Shown: positions 1-8,117, counted from the stretch's first letter. The stretch is 13,103 nt of DNA from Pseudomonadota bacterium (GCA_021847165.1 JAJZUH010000040.1:1-13103); one strand, 5' to 3'. Notes: generated from the sequence alone by a model not told the origin. Translations and numbers: made by a program.

Positions 1-471
1 CAGGAGATACAGAAACTCGCCTTGCTGTTTCCGGCCGGACCGCTTTCTTTCGAGCAGGTGAAGGATGCGGTGATGGACGTGGCGCGCTACGACGTGTTCA
101 AGCTGTCCGAAGCGATGCTGGCAGGCGACGCCGAGCGCTACGTGCGCGTCCTGGACGGACTGCGCGCGGAGGGGACCGCCACCGTGCTGGTCTTGTGGGC
201 GCTGGCGGAAGACATCCGCACGCTGGCCAGGGTCTCGCGCAGCGTGCAGCAGAACGGCAACCTTGCCGGCGCCTTGCGCGATGCGCGCGTGTGGGGAGTG
301 CGGCAGAGACTGGTGGAACGGGCGGTGCGCCGGCTCACGCCTGCTTTCGCAGAGCGTGCACTGCGCCAAGCCGCCCAGATCGACAGGCTGGTGAAGGGAC
401 TGCGCCAGGGCGACGTCTGGGATGAACTGCTGCAGCTGGGCGTGCGCTGCGCGCGGGCAGGTGCGCGATGA
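1..471 (+). CDS. holA: DNA polymerase III subunit delta, C-terminal part (5' truncated by window)
   Basis: This is the C-terminal 156 codons of the delta subunit of the DNA polymerase III clamp loader, which opens the beta sliding clamp so it can be loaded on DNA. The frame is open from base 1, so the true start lies upstream. The visible part begins QEIQKLALLF and runs through an all-helical region with FKLSEAMLAGD, a leucine-rich LVLWALAEDIRTL and RVWGVRQRLVERA, which matches the helical collar domain of HolA. The N-terminal clamp-binding and AAA-like domains are outside the window. The stop codon overlaps the cutA start in ATGA (468-471), so the two are probably coupled. The family call rests on recognised C-terminal sequence alone. 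Confidence 0.88.
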   Translation, partial: QEIQKLALLFPAGPLSFEQVKDAVMDVARYDVFKLSEAMLAGDAERYVRVLDGLRAEGTATVLVLWALAEDIRTLARVSRSVQQNGNLAGALRDARVWGVRQRLVERAVRRLTPAFAERALRQAAQIDRLVKGLRQGDVWDELLQLGVRCARAGAR

Positions 472-806
472 ATGGCAACGAAGTGCTGCTGGTCATCACC
501 AACCTGCCGGATCGCGCCGCCGCGGAACGCATCGCCGAAACGCTGGTCATACAGCGCGTCGCCGCCTGCGTGAACGTGCTGCCCGAATGCAGGTCCGTCT
601 ATCGCTGGGAAGGCAAACTGGAACATGCTACCGAAGTGCCCCTGCTGATCAAGACCACTCGCGGGGCCTATCCAGAACTGGAGCAGGCGTTACGTAAATC
701 GCACCCGTATGAATTGCCGGAGATCGTCGCAGTGCCTGTGGCTGCAGGCCTGCCGGACTATCTGAATTGGGTCGCACAGGAAACTCAACCAAGGAACCAG
801 GCATGA
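468..806 (+). CDS. cutA: CutA family divalent-cation tolerance protein
   Basis: A 112-residue protein of the CutA1 family, small cytosolic trimers related in fold to PII signalling proteins and historically linked to copper tolerance; their exact role is still unsettled. The sequence shows the family order: a first strand VLLVITNLPD (6-15), AACVNVLP (32-39), YRWEGK (45-50), the strand EVPLLIKT (56-63) and the diagnostic HPYELPEI (79-86), ending near a conserved aromatic (Trp101). Length is normal for the family. The start overlaps the holA stop and its own stop overlaps the dsbD start (ATGA at 803-806). cutA next to dsbD is also found in E. coli, where dsbD was once called cutA2, which supports both calls. 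Confidence 0.95.
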   Translation: MNGNEVLLVITNLPDRAAAERIAETLVIQRVAACVNVLPECRSVYRWEGKLEHATEVPLLIKTTRGAYPELEQALRKSHPYELPEIVAVPVAAGLPDYLNWVAQETQPRNQA

Positions 807-2590
807 CGCGTCGTATATTTTTGATCCTGCTGCTGTGCATCGCACCGCTCGCACATGCGGACTTCTTCTCGTTCGGCAACAAGAAACCGAGCTTCCTTCC
901 GGCCGACAAGGCATTTGCGCTGGAGATCCATGCGATCGACCAGCACAGGCTGATCGCCAGTTTCACCGTCACTCCCAGCTATTATCTGTATCGCAACAAG
1001 ATCACCTTCAGCACCCCCGACGGCAAGACCAAAATCGCCAGCGTGACCCTGCCCAAAGGGGAGATCAAGAACGACCCCAACTTCGGCACGCTCGAGGTCT
1101 TCCATCAATCCTTCCAGGCGGAGATCGCCCTGGAGAATGCCGATGTCGCAAAACCGCTGGTATTGAACGCAAGCTACCAGGGCTGCAGCGACAACGGCTT
1201 GTGCTACCCGCCCATCGAAAAGACATTGAATATCCAGCTGGCGCAGACAATCAGTTCCGCACCCGCCCCGCAGTCGCTATCCATCGCCGCGCCCGCCAAC
1301 GACAACACCCGGATCGCCGGACTGTTCAAGAGCGGCAGCTTCTGGCTGATCGTCTCGTTCTTCTTCGGCGCGGGCCTGTTGCTTTCCCTCACGCCGTGCG
1401 TCTTCCCCATGATTCCCATCCTGTCCGGCATCATCGTCGGGCGCGGGCACAAGATCACCCATATGCACGCCTTCATCCTGTCGCTGGCTTATGTGCTGGG
1501 GATGGCGATCACCTATGCCATCGCCGGCGTGGCGGCGGGGTATTCCGGCAACCTCGTCTCCAATGCGCTGCAAACGCCGTGGGTGCTGGGCAGTTTCGCC
1601 GCGCTGTTCGTGCTGCTGTCGCTGGCGATGTTCGGCCTGTATGAGCTGCAGTTGCCTACCGCGTTGCAGAGCAAGCTGTCCGACACCAGCAACAAGCTGC
1701 ACGGCGGCCATATTTCCGGCGTTTTCGCCATGGGCGCGCTGTCAGCCGTCATCATGGGGCCGTGCGTTGCCGCCCCGCTGGCCGGCGCATTGCTATATAT
1801 AAGTCAGACGCACGATGCGGTGCTGGGCGGCGTCGCGCTGTTCGTGCTGGCGTTGGGCATGGGCGCGCCCTTGCTGGTCATCGGCACGTCTGCGGGAGCC
1901 CTGCTGCCCAAGGCCGGCCCCTGGATGGAAGCGGTGAAACGCTCGTTCGGCGTGCTGATGCTGGCGATGGCGATCTGGATCGTCTCCCCGGTCGTCCCGG
2001 TCAGTTTCCAGATGCTGCTGTGGGCGGCGTTGCTGATCTTCGCGGCCATCTATCTGCATGCGCTCGACCCGTTGCCGCACAATGCGCACGGCCTGCACAA
2101 GCTGGGCAAAAGCATCGGCATCCTCGCCCTGCTGCTGGGGGTGGCCTACCTGATCGGCGCGCTGTCCGGCGCCCGCGACATCCTGCGCCCGCTGGGCAAT
2201 ATCGGGCACGCCGCCGCGGACACCCCAGCCACGCTGCACTTCGATCGCATCAAGAACCTGGCACAACTGGATGCCCGCATCGCCCAGGCCGGGGGCAAGG
2301 CGGTGATGCTGGATTTTTATGCCGACTGGTGCGTTTCGTGCAAGGAAATGGAACGCCTGACCTTCAGCGACCCGGCAATCCAGTCCAGGCTAGGCAGTGC
2401 AATACTGTTGCAAGCCGATGTGACGGCCAACGACGCCGACGACAAGGCCCTGTTGCAGCGCTTCCAGCTGTTCGGCCCGCCTGCGACCCTGTTCTTCGCC
2501 AAGGACGGCAAGGAACAGTCCGATTTGCGCGTGACCGGCTATCAGGATGCCGCACAGTTCCTGCAGTCGCTGAAGAATGCGGGGCTGTGA
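803..2590 (+). CDS. dsbD: Thiol:disulfide interchange protein DsbD
   Basis: A 595-residue inner-membrane reductase that carries electrons from cytoplasmic thioredoxin to periplasmic DsbC and cytochrome c maturation proteins. A signal peptide (MTRRIFLILLLCIAPLAHA, 1-19) leads the periplasmic alpha domain with the pair Cys128/Cys134 in YQGCSDNGLCYPP. The membrane beta domain (about 180-460) carries the redox cysteines Cys199 (LTPCVFPMIP) and Cys321 (IMGPCVAAPL). The thioredoxin-like gamma domain has CVSC at 510-513 (ADWCVSCKEME). All six redox cysteines are present, so it should be active. I chose ATG 803 because it gives a clean signal peptide, has AAGGA at 791-795 and overlaps the cutA stop; the in-frame GTG/ATG-type starts upstream would add a tail in front of the signal peptide. 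Confidence 0.97.
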   Translation: MTRRIFLILLLCIAPLAHADFFSFGNKKPSFLPADKAFALEIHAIDQHRLIASFTVTPSYYLYRNKITFSTPDGKTKIASVTLPKGEIKNDPNFGTLEVFHQSFQAEIALENADVAKPLVLNASYQGCSDNGLCYPPIEKTLNIQLAQTISSAPAPQSLSIAAPANDNTRIAGLFKSGSFWLIVSFFFGAGLLLSLTPCVFPMIPILSGIIVGRGHKITHMHAFILSLAYVLGMAITYAIAGVAAGYSGNLVSNALQTPWVLGSFAALFVLLSLAMFGLYELQLPTALQSKLSDTSNKLHGGHISGVFAMGALSAVIMGPCVAAPLAGALLYISQTHDAVLGGVALFVLALGMGAPLLVIGTSAGALLPKAGPWMEAVKRSFGVLMLAMAIWIVSPVVPVSFQMLLWAALLIFAAIYLHALDPLPHNAHGLHKLGKSIGILALLLGVAYLIGALSGARDILRPLGNIGHAAADTPATLHFDRIKNLAQLDARIAQAGGKAVMLDFYADWCVSCKEMERLTFSDPAIQSRLGSAILLQADVTANDADDKALLQRFQLFGPPATLFFAKDGKEQSDLRVTGYQDAAQFLQSLKNAGL

Positions 2591-2612
2591 ATCCCCTAAT
2601 TAAGGAGCAACA

Positions 2613-2981
2613 ATGTCCGACCTGAACGACCCCAGGGTGTTCTTTGCCGCCGAACGGACATTACTCGCCTGGAACCGTACCAGCCTTTCCCTGATGGCGT
2701 TCGGCTTCGTCATCGAGCGCTTCGGCCTGTTCGTCTCCATCCTGATGCCGCAACACAACATGCCGTTGCAGCGCGGCATCTCTTTCTGGACCGGCTTGGC
2801 CTTCGTCCTGCTGGGGGTATTCGTCGCCCTTTTCTCAACCGTGCAATACCAGAAAGTACTCCGCACCCTGAAGCCTGCCGAGATACCGCAAGGCTACCGG
2901 ACCGATCCGGGCATCATCACCAACCTGCTGGTGGCTGCCCTGGGCATCATCCTGATGATCTATTTCTTCCACGGCGTCTAA
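2613..2981 (+). CDS. DUF202 (YidH-like) small inner-membrane protein
   Basis: A 122-residue membrane protein of the DUF202 family (E. coli YidH/YidG type), with no established biochemical function. The family signature is the N-terminal stretch DPRVFFAAERTLLAWNRTSL (6-25), which precedes three predicted membrane helices at about 26-45, 57-77 and 100-119. Length is typical. A strong ribosome binding site, TAAGGAG (2601-2607), lies 5 bases before the ATG, 22 bases after dsbD, so it is probably in the same transcript. Nothing in the sequence ties it mechanistically to DsbD. Confidence 0.9.
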   Translation: MSDLNDPRVFFAAERTLLAWNRTSLSLMAFGFVIERFGLFVSILMPQHNMPLQRGISFWTGLAFVLLGVFVALFSTVQYQKVLRTLKPAEIPQGYRTDPGIITNLLVAALGIILMIYFFHGV

Positions 2982-3015
2982 GCTGCTGCTAAGAGGCTGT
3001 ATTTCTTAATTTCGT

Positions 3016-3045
3016 CGAAAAGGTGGACAATCTCACCCTTTTTCG
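3016..3045 (+). other. Imperfect stem-loop ahead of aroQ
   Basis: CGAAAA-GGTG (3016-3025) can pair with CACC (3034-3037) and TTTTCG (3040-3045), with a two-base bulge and an 8-base loop. It lies in the 80-base gap between the DUF202 gene and aroQ, ending 16 bases before the aroQ ATG. It has a U-rich right arm but no free U tract after the stem, so it is a poor intrinsic terminator. It could be a 5' UTR structure, an RNA processing site or chance. Confidence 0.3.
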
Positions 3046-3061
3046 GCAAACTTCGCCCCCC

Positions 3062-3505
3062 ATGAAGAACATTCTGGTACTACACGGCCCCAACCTGAAC
3101 CTGCTCGGCACACGCGAGCCGGATGTGTATGGCCGCGTCACTTTGGACGAAATTAACGCCAGAATGGCGACACTAGCGGCATCAAAGGGGGCCAAACTGG
3201 CCCACTTCCAGAGCAACGCCGAAGCGGCGCTGGTCGATCGCGTTCAGCAGGCGCGCACGGACGGCACCGACTTCATCATCATCAATCCGGCGGCATTCAC
3301 GCACACCAGCGTAGCGATCCGCGATGCCCTGGCGGCGGTGGCCATCCCCTTCGTCGAGGTGCACCTTTCCAACGTGCACGCCCGTGAGGCGTTCCGCAAG
3401 CAATCCTATTTCTCCGACATCGCCGTCGGGGTGATCAGCGGCTTGGGCGCAACCGGTTACGAACTCGCTTTGCAATTCGCACTACAACATTCTGTAAGGA
3501 GCTGA
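3062..3505 (+). CDS. aroQ: Type II 3-dehydroquinate dehydratase
   Basis: A 147-residue cytosolic enzyme that converts 3-dehydroquinate to 3-dehydroshikimate, the third step of the shikimate pathway; type II enzymes are dodecamers. It opens [21 protein letters not shown] (4-24), giving catalytic Arg18 and Tyr23. [17 protein letters not shown] (74-90) holds Asn75 and the proposed general acid His81, and the substrate-binding [12 protein letters not shown] lies at 101-112. The usual QSNHEG motif reads QSNAEA (50-55), so the common His is Ala here while the Glu is kept. ATG 3062 is preferred because the protein then starts exactly at the family N-terminus; an in-frame ATG at 3023 would add 13 unrelated residues. 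aroQ before accB-accC is a common proteobacterial order. Confidence 0.96.
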   Translation: MKNILVLHGPNLNLLGTREPDVYGRVTLDEINARMATLAASKGAKLAHFQSNAEAALVDRVQQARTDGTDFIIINPAAFTHTSVAIRDALAAVAIPFVEVHLSNVHAREAFRKQSYFSDIAVGVISGLGATGYELALQFALQHSVRS

Positions 3506-3507
3506 AA

Positions 3508-3963
3508 ATGGACCTACGCAAACTGAAGACACTGATCGAGCTGGTCGAGAACTCGGGCATCGCCGAACTGGAGCTGACCGAAGGTGAAGAGCATGTGCGC
3601 ATCTCGCGCGCCAGTTCCGTGGCCGCCCCCGTACAGCATGTCTATGCCGCTGCCCCGCAGGCGGCACCCGCGGCGGCACCTGCCGCTGCCGCCGCACCGG
3701 CGACTCCGACCGTACCTGCCGCGCCGGAAGGCCATGTGGTCAAATCGCCGATGGTCGGCAGTTTCTACCGTTCGCCGTCGCCAGGCGCCAAGGCCTTCGT
3801 CGATGTCGGCCAGAGCGTCAAGGAAGGCGACACCCTGTGCATCATCGAGGCGATGAAGCTGCTGAACGAGATCGAAGCGGACAAATCCGGCGTGATCAAG
3901 GCCATCCTCGTGGAAAACGGGCAAGCCGTCGAGTTCGGTCAACCCCTGTTCATCATCGGCTGA
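3508..3963 (+). CDS. accB: Biotin carboxyl carrier protein of acetyl-CoA carboxylase
   Basis: A 151-residue carrier that holds the biotin shuttling carboxylate between biotin carboxylase (AccC) and carboxyltransferase (AccA/AccD) in malonyl-CoA formation, the committed step of fatty acid synthesis. An N-terminal helical and strand region (1-35, [20 protein letters not shown]) is followed by a flexible Ala/Pro-rich linker (about 38-73) and a biotinyl domain (76-151) with [16 protein letters not shown]. The biotin attachment site is [12 protein letters not shown], with Lys117. Length is close to that of E. coli AccB. The ATG sits two bases after the aroQ stop, with TAAGGAG at 3495-3501, 6 bases upstream. 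Confidence 0.98.
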   Translation: MDLRKLKTLIELVENSGIAELELTEGEEHVRISRASSVAAPVQHVYAAAPQAAPAAAPAAAAAPATPTVPAAPEGHVVKSPMVGSFYRSPSPGAKAFVDVGQSVKEGDTLCIIEAMKLLNEIEADKSGVIKAILVENGQAVEFGQPLFIIG

Positions 3964-4023
3964 TCCATCATGGCCGTGTTCGAACGCAAACCCCGAATCC
4001 CCGCTCCGCCCGAGACACCCGTC

Positions 4024-5379
4024 ATGTTTGAAAAGATCCTCATTGCCAATCGGGGCGAGATCGCACTGCGCATCCAGCGCGCCTGCCGCGAGATGGGCAT
4101 CAAGACCGTCGCGGTGCACTCCGAAGCCGACGCAGAGGCCAAGTACGTCAAGCTGGCGGACGAGTCCGTATGTATCGGCCCTGCACCTTCCAGCCAGAGC
4201 TACCTGCATGTCCCGGCCATCATCAGCGCGGCGGAAGTCACCGACGCACAGGCCATCCACCCCGGTTACGGTTTCCTGTCCGAGAACGCCGACTTCTCCG
4301 AACGCGTGGAGAAATCCGGCTTCGTCTTCATCGGCCCGCGCGCCGAGACCATCCGCCTGATGGGCGACAAGGTCTCCGCCAAGAACGCGATGAAGAAGGC
4401 CGGCGTACCGGTCGTGCCCGGCGTGGACGGCGCCCTGCCGGACGATCCGGCCGAGATCATGCGCATCGCCAAATTCATCGGCTACCCGGTCATCATCAAG
4501 GCCTCCGGCGGCGGCGGCGGACGCGGCATGCGCGTGGTGCACACCGAAGCCGCGCTGCTCAACGCGGTGACCATGACCAAGACCGAGGCCCAGGCGGCGT
4601 TCAACAACCCCATGGTATACATGGAGAAATTCCTCGAGAACCCGCGCCACATCGAGATCCAGGTGCTGGCCGACCAGCACGGCAACGCCGTGTTCCTGGG
4701 CGAGCGCGACTGCTCCATGCAGCGCCGCCACCAGAAGATCATCGAGGAAGCGCCAGCCCCGCTGCTCAACACCAAGCTGCGCGACAAGATCGGCGAACGT
4801 TGCGCGGAAGCCTGCCGCAAGATCGGCTACCGCGGCGCAGGCACGTTCGAGTTCCTGTACGAGAACGACGAGTTCTACTTCATCGAGATGAACACCCGCG
4901 TGCAGGTGGAACATCCGGTCTCCGAGATGATCACCGGCATCGACATCGTGCAGCAGCAGATCCGCATCGCCGCCGGCGAAAAGCTGTCCTTCCGCCAGAA
5001 GGACATCCAGTTCCGCGGCCATGCCGTGGAGTGCCGCGTGAATGCCGAGCATCCCTACACCTTCGTGCCGTCGCCAGGACGCATCACCAACTGGCACGTG
5101 CCCGGCGGCCCCGGCATCCGCGTCGATTCGCATGTGTACAACAACTATTTCATCCCGCCGCATTACGACTCGATGATCGGCAAGATCATCGCTTACGGCG
5201 ACACGCGCGACCAGGCCATCGCGCGCATGCGCACCGCCCTGTCGGAAATGGTGGTGGAAGGCATCAATACCAACATCCCGCTGCACCAGGAGTTGATGAA
5301 TGACGCAGCGTTCGTGCGCGGCGGCACCAGCATCCACTATCTGGAACACAAGCTGGCAGAGCGATCGAAGGGGAAATAA
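4024..5379 (+). CDS. accC: Biotin carboxylase subunit of acetyl-CoA carboxylase
   Basis: A 451-residue ATP-grasp enzyme that carboxylates the biotin on AccB using ATP and bicarbonate. Key residues fall at the same numbers as in the E. coli enzyme when ATG 4024 is the start: Lys116, Lys159, the glycine loop GGGGGRGM (162-169), His209, Glu276, Glu288, Asn290, Arg292, Gln294, Glu296 and Arg338. This is the main reason for rejecting the in-frame ATG at 3970, which would add an 18-residue proline-rich tail ([18 protein letters not shown]). Neither start has a good Shine-Dalgarno sequence, so the tail is not fully excluded. The gap to accB is 60 bases, and prmA follows after 3 bases. Confidence 0.97.
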   Translation: MFEKILIANRGEIALRIQRACREMGIKTVAVHSEADAEAKYVKLADESVCIGPAPSSQSYLHVPAIISAAEVTDAQAIHPGYGFLSENADFSERVEKSGFVFIGPRAETIRLMGDKVSAKNAMKKAGVPVVPGVDGALPDDPAEIMRIAKFIGYPVIIKASGGGGGRGMRVVHTEAALLNAVTMTKTEAQAAFNNPMVYMEKFLENPRHIEIQVLADQHGNAVFLGERDCSMQRRHQKIIEEAPAPLLNTKLRDKIGERCAEACRKIGYRGAGTFEFLYENDEFYFIEMNTRVQVEHPVSEMITGIDIVQQQIRIAAGEKLSFRQKDIQFRGHAVECRVNAEHPYTFVPSPGRITNWHVPGGPGIRVDSHVYNNYFIPPHYDSMIGKIIAYGDTRDQAIARMRTALSEMVVEGINTNIPLHQELMNDAAFVRGGTSIHYLEHKLAERSKGK

Positions 5380-5382
5380 GCC

Positions 5383-6273
5383 GTGCCCTGGCTTACGCTG
5401 TCGGTGACCGCCTCCGCCGACTATGCCGAGGCATTGAGCGAGGCATTGCTGGCGCACGGCGCGCTCTCGGTGGACATGCTGGATGCCGATGCCGACACGC
5501 CGGACGAGCAGGCCATCTTCGGCGAACCGGGCGAACCGACCTCGTCGGTGTGGCAGCACAACCTGGTCAACGCCCTGTTCGAAAGCGACGCCGATGTCGC
5601 GCACATCCTGCAGGCCTGCTGCTCCGAGCTCGGACTGGCGAGCACCCCGCAACACAAGATCGAGACGCTGGAAGAAAACGACTGGGTGCGCATTACCCAG
5701 GCGCAGTTCGACCCCATCCGCATCAGCGACCGTCTGTGGATCGTGCCGACCTGGCACGAACCGACCGACCCCAAAGCCATCAATATCGCGCTTGATCCCG
5801 GCCTGGCCTTCGGTACCGGCAGCCACCCCACCACGCGTCTGTGCCTGCGCTGGCTGGACCAGAATATCAAGGGCGGCGAAACGGTGCTCGATTACGGTTG
5901 CGGCTCCGGCATCCTTGCCATCGCTGCGATGAAGCTCGGCGCGGACAGCGCCATCGGCGTCGACGTGGATGCGCAGGCGGTGCAAGCCAGCCGCGACAAT
6001 GCACTGGCCAACCAGGTGCATGCCGATTTCCACCTGCCCGACGGCGTCGCGCTCGCGCAGTACGACGTGGTCGTCGCCAACATCCTCACCAACCCGCTGC
6101 GCGCATTGGCACCGCTGCTGGCAAACGCCACTCGGCCCGGCGGCCGCATCGTGCTCTCCGGCATCCTCGCCGAACAGGCAGGGGAGGTCATGCGCATCTA
6201 TGCGCAATGGTTTGACCTCGCCCCCGCGGTGCTGGAAGATGGCTGGTGTTGCTTGTCTGGTGCAAGGAAATGA
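5383..6273 (+). CDS. prmA: Ribosomal protein L11 methyltransferase
   Basis: A 296-residue S-adenosylmethionine-dependent methyltransferase that trimethylates ribosomal protein L11. An N-terminal L11-recognition domain (about 1-100) is joined to a class I Rossmann methyltransferase domain. That domain carries DPGLAFGTGSHPTT (138-151), the SAM-binding DYGCGSGILAI (170-180), the acidic end of the second strand GVDVDA (192-197) and NILTNPL (233-239). The start is GTG, 3 bases after the accC stop, with GAAGGGG at 5367-5373 inside the end of accC as ribosome binding site. The 3' end overlaps the next gene in ATGA (6270-6273). The order accB-accC-prmA is common in proteobacteria. Confidence 0.97.
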   Translation: MPWLTLSVTASADYAEALSEALLAHGALSVDMLDADADTPDEQAIFGEPGEPTSSVWQHNLVNALFESDADVAHILQACCSELGLASTPQHKIETLEENDWVRITQAQFDPIRISDRLWIVPTWHEPTDPKAINIALDPGLAFGTGSHPTTRLCLRWLDQNIKGGETVLDYGCGSGILAIAAMKLGADSAIGVDVDAQAVQASRDNALANQVHADFHLPDGVALAQYDVVVANILTNPLRALAPLLANATRPGGRIVLSGILAEQAGEVMRIYAQWFDLAPAVLEDGWCCLSGARK

Positions 6274-7064
6274 CGGAGATCACGCAATGCCCCCAATGCG
6301 GCACCCGCTTCAAGGTGACCCAGGCGCAGCTCGATGCGCATGACGGTCTGGTACGCTGCGGGCGCTGTCATGAGGTATTCGATGCCGCCAAGCACCTGCA
6401 CGACGACGAGCCCAGCCCGCAACTGAGCCTGCCGATCGATGCCGTACCGCCCGACAGCCAGGCGGATCTGACCCCGATCGCCGACGTGCCCGGACTCGAA
6501 GCAGAACCGCCCACCCTGGCACAGCAGGTGCAGTTCGTCGAAGAGCTCACCGACGAAGTGCTCGAAATGCCGCCCCGCAAGACAAGCTGGATAAGCATCC
6601 TGGCGATCTTGCTGCTGGCTCTGTCGCTGCTGGGACAATCCCTGTATTTCTTTCCCGGCGAGATCGGCACACAACTGCCCGGCCTCAAGCCGATGCTCGA
6701 AGATTACTGCGCGCTGCTCGACTGTACCGTGGCGCTGCCGCAAAAGGCGGACCTGCTCGTCATCGAATCGTCCGAACTGGAATCGGATGCGGAGCAGGGC
6801 AACATCGTCACGCTGCATGCGCTGATCCACAACCGCGCACCGTATGCGCAAGCCTACCCCAGCCTGGAACTCACCCTCACCAGCGCGCTGGACCAGCCCG
6901 TCGCACGGCGCGTGTTCCACCCGGCGGATTACCTGCCTGCGGGGACGAGCGAGAAACAGGGCATAGCCGGCAATCGCGACCTGGATATCAAGTTGCACCT
7001 GGATACCACCGACCTCAAACCGGCCGGCTATCGACTGTTCCTTTTCTATCCCGAGTCCCGCTGA
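6270..7064 (+). CDS. Zinc-ribbon (MJ0042-type) and DUF3426 membrane protein
   Basis: A 264-residue protein with a cytoplasmic N-terminal zinc ribbon of the MJ0042 type: Cys7 and Cys10 (CPQCGTRFKV) with Cys30 and Cys33 (LVRCGRCHEVFDA). An acidic, proline-rich linker (about 45-100) is followed by one membrane helix (about 106-128, ISILAILLLALSLLG). A C-terminal extracytoplasmic DUF3426 domain (about 140-260) follows, with the typical SSELESD and LHALIHNRA. The function of this family is unknown; it is often found after prmA in betaproteobacteria. ATG 6270 gives the family N-terminus and overlaps the prmA stop. The AAGGA ending one base before the ATG is too close to work well, so expression probably depends on coupling to prmA. 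Confidence 0.9.
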   Translation: MTEITQCPQCGTRFKVTQAQLDAHDGLVRCGRCHEVFDAAKHLHDDEPSPQLSLPIDAVPPDSQADLTPIADVPGLEAEPPTLAQQVQFVEELTDEVLEMPPRKTSWISILAILLLALSLLGQSLYFFPGEIGTQLPGLKPMLEDYCALLDCTVALPQKADLLVIESSELESDAEQGNIVTLHALIHNRAPYAQAYPSLELTLTSALDQPVARRVFHPADYLPAGTSEKQGIAGNRDLDIKLHLDTTDLKPAGYRLFLFYPESR

Positions 7065-7075
7065 ACCCGGCGCAC

Positions 7076-7091
7076 TTCAGGCGGGCCTGAA
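7076..7091. terminator. Possible bidirectional hairpin between convergent genes
   Basis: A perfect 6-bp stem, TTCAGG-CGGG-CCTGAA, lies in the 36 bases between the convergent ends of the DUF3426 gene (7064) and the SDR gene (7101). The position fits a shared transcription end, but no T tract follows on either strand. It would be a weak or Rho-assisted terminator at best. Confidence 0.35.
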
Positions 7092-7100
7092 CACCATCGT

Positions 7101-7964
7101 TCATTCGATGAATCCCCGATAGCTCCTCGGGGAACGCCCAAGCAGCCCGGCAAAAGCGGCGGGCTCGGCCGTGCTGCCCGCGGCCAGCATGGCAAGGGTA
7201 TCGCTGCACAGCGGGCTCGCCGGCATGCGGTCGCCGATCTTTGCCGCCAGCCGGACCAGCACCGCCGGAATCGCCACATGCCAAGCCGGCCGACGATGCA
7301 GCTGCTCCCGGTAGCTATCCAGCATTTCGCGCATGGTGGCGGCTTCTGCCCCGACTGCGGCGACGAGCTGACTGGATGCGGCAGGATCGGACAGCCAGCG
7401 TGCGATCGCCGCGCAAATGTCGTCGATATGTACCGGCTGCAATGTCTGCACACCGCCCATCGGCAAGCCATGTATCGGCAGCCTGGCCAATAACCGGAAC
7501 ATGCGCGCGCTGGCGCCGTCTGCGCCGTAGATCACCGAAGGACGCAAACACAGCCAGCGCGTGGTGACGGGCAGTCGGGCCAGCGCATGCTCTGCCGCAA
7601 GACGGGAAGTGAAATACGCCGTGTCTAGCCCGCTATCCACGCCCAGCGCCGAGATCTGCACGATGCGCCCAATTCGCGCTTCGGCGCAGGCGGCGAACAG
7701 CGCCAGCGGCGTCTCCTGATGCAGCTTCTGCATGGGATTGTCCCGGCCGTCACGCAGCACCCCGACCGCATTGATGACCGCATCGATACCCTTGAGGCGC
7801 TCCAGCCAGTGTTCCTTGCAGATGTCGTTGCGAAAGTCCGCTGCGATGTCCTGGCTGTCCACTGGCTTGCGCACGGCACGTATCACCTCATGCCCAGCCT
7901 GCCGCAGAGCCGCAGTCAAATGCCTGCCAACGAATCCGGTAGCTCCGCAGATGAGTATCCTCAT
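7101..7964 (-). CDS. Atypical SDR / NAD(P)-binding epimerase-like protein (NDUFA9-like)
   Basis: A 287-residue protein of the extended or atypical short-chain dehydrogenase family, nearest in style to NDUFA9-like and YbjT-like NAD(P)-binding proteins. The N-terminal Rossmann motif is MRILICGATGFVGRHL, with glycines at 7, 10 and 13. It continues with INAVGVLRDG (64-73), the strand IVQISALGVD (101-110) and the active-site-like Tyr117, where the YxxxK motif reads YFTSR, so Lys is replaced by Arg121. RPSVIYG (141-147) and QPVHIDDICAAI (176-187) are also typical. The C-terminal third is family-specific. ATG at 7964 starts right at the Rossmann strand and has GGAGGT (plus-strand 7975-7980) 10 bases upstream; a longer frame reaching 8054 adds 30 residues without family character. 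Substrate is unknown. Confidence 0.85.
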   Translation of the reverse strand: MRILICGATGFVGRHLTAALRQAGHEVIRAVRKPVDSQDIAADFRNDICKEHWLERLKGIDAVINAVGVLRDGRDNPMQKLHQETPLALFAACAEARIGRIVQISALGVDSGLDTAYFTSRLAAEHALARLPVTTRWLCLRPSVIYGADGASARMFRLLARLPIHGLPMGGVQTLQPVHIDDICAAIARWLSDPAASSQLVAAVGAEAATMREMLDSYREQLHRRPAWHVAIPAVLVRLAAKIGDRMPASPLCSDTLAMLAAGSTAEPAAFAGLLGRSPRSYRGFIE

Positions 7965-8025
7965 GCCGTCCGTGACCTCCAAGATTTGTATCGATCCCGT
8001 CCCGGTCGGTAACGGTCGCAGCAGC

Positions 8026-8054
8026 ACCGTACCAATGCCGGCCATCCGGGTCAA
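8026..8054 (-). promoter_or_regulatory. Candidate promoter for the SDR gene
   Basis: On the - strand, TTGACC (plus-strand 8049-8054) is followed after 17 bases by TACGGT (8026-8031). The -35 is good but the -10 matches only 3 of 6 consensus bases. The position, about 55 bases before the SDR start, is plausible for a promoter diverging from the gcv leader. Confidence 0.28.
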
Positions 8055-8082
8055 TACCAGCAGGGCGGCCGCTTCGATGACT

Positions 8083-8111
8083 TTGGCAAACCGGCCTTAT
8101 TCCGGCATAAT
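8083..8111 (+). promoter_or_regulatory. Sigma70-type promoter of the gcv leader
   Basis: TTGGCA (8083-8088) and CATAAT (8106-8111) are separated by exactly 17 bases, and each matches the sigma70 consensus at 5 of 6 positions. A start of transcription near 8117-8119 would place the 5' end of the RNA just ahead of the first glycine aptamer. This position supports it as the real promoter of the glycine cleavage transcript. Confidence 0.75.
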
Positions 8112-8117
8112 CCGACC

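Noticed and set aside
767..802. A longer N-terminus for DsbD
   Set aside because: The extra 12 residues would precede a clean signal peptide. ATG 803 has AAGGA at the right distance and overlaps the cutA stop.
3514..6207. An 897-codon open frame on the - strand opposite accB, accC and prmA
   Set aside because: It lies antisense to three intact, strongly recognised genes. Its composition (Asp, His, Arg, Val and Gly rich, no domain) is what the complement of GC-rich coding DNA gives.
6246..6269. A GTG start giving 8 more residues on the DUF3426 protein
   Set aside because: The zinc-ribbon family normally begins a few residues before CPxC, as it does from ATG 6270, which also overlaps the prmA stop.
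7965..8054. A 30-residue N-terminal extension of the SDR protein
   Set aside because: Rossmann SDRs of this type start at the first strand (MRILICGATG). GGAGGT is correctly placed for ATG 7964, and the extension has no family character.
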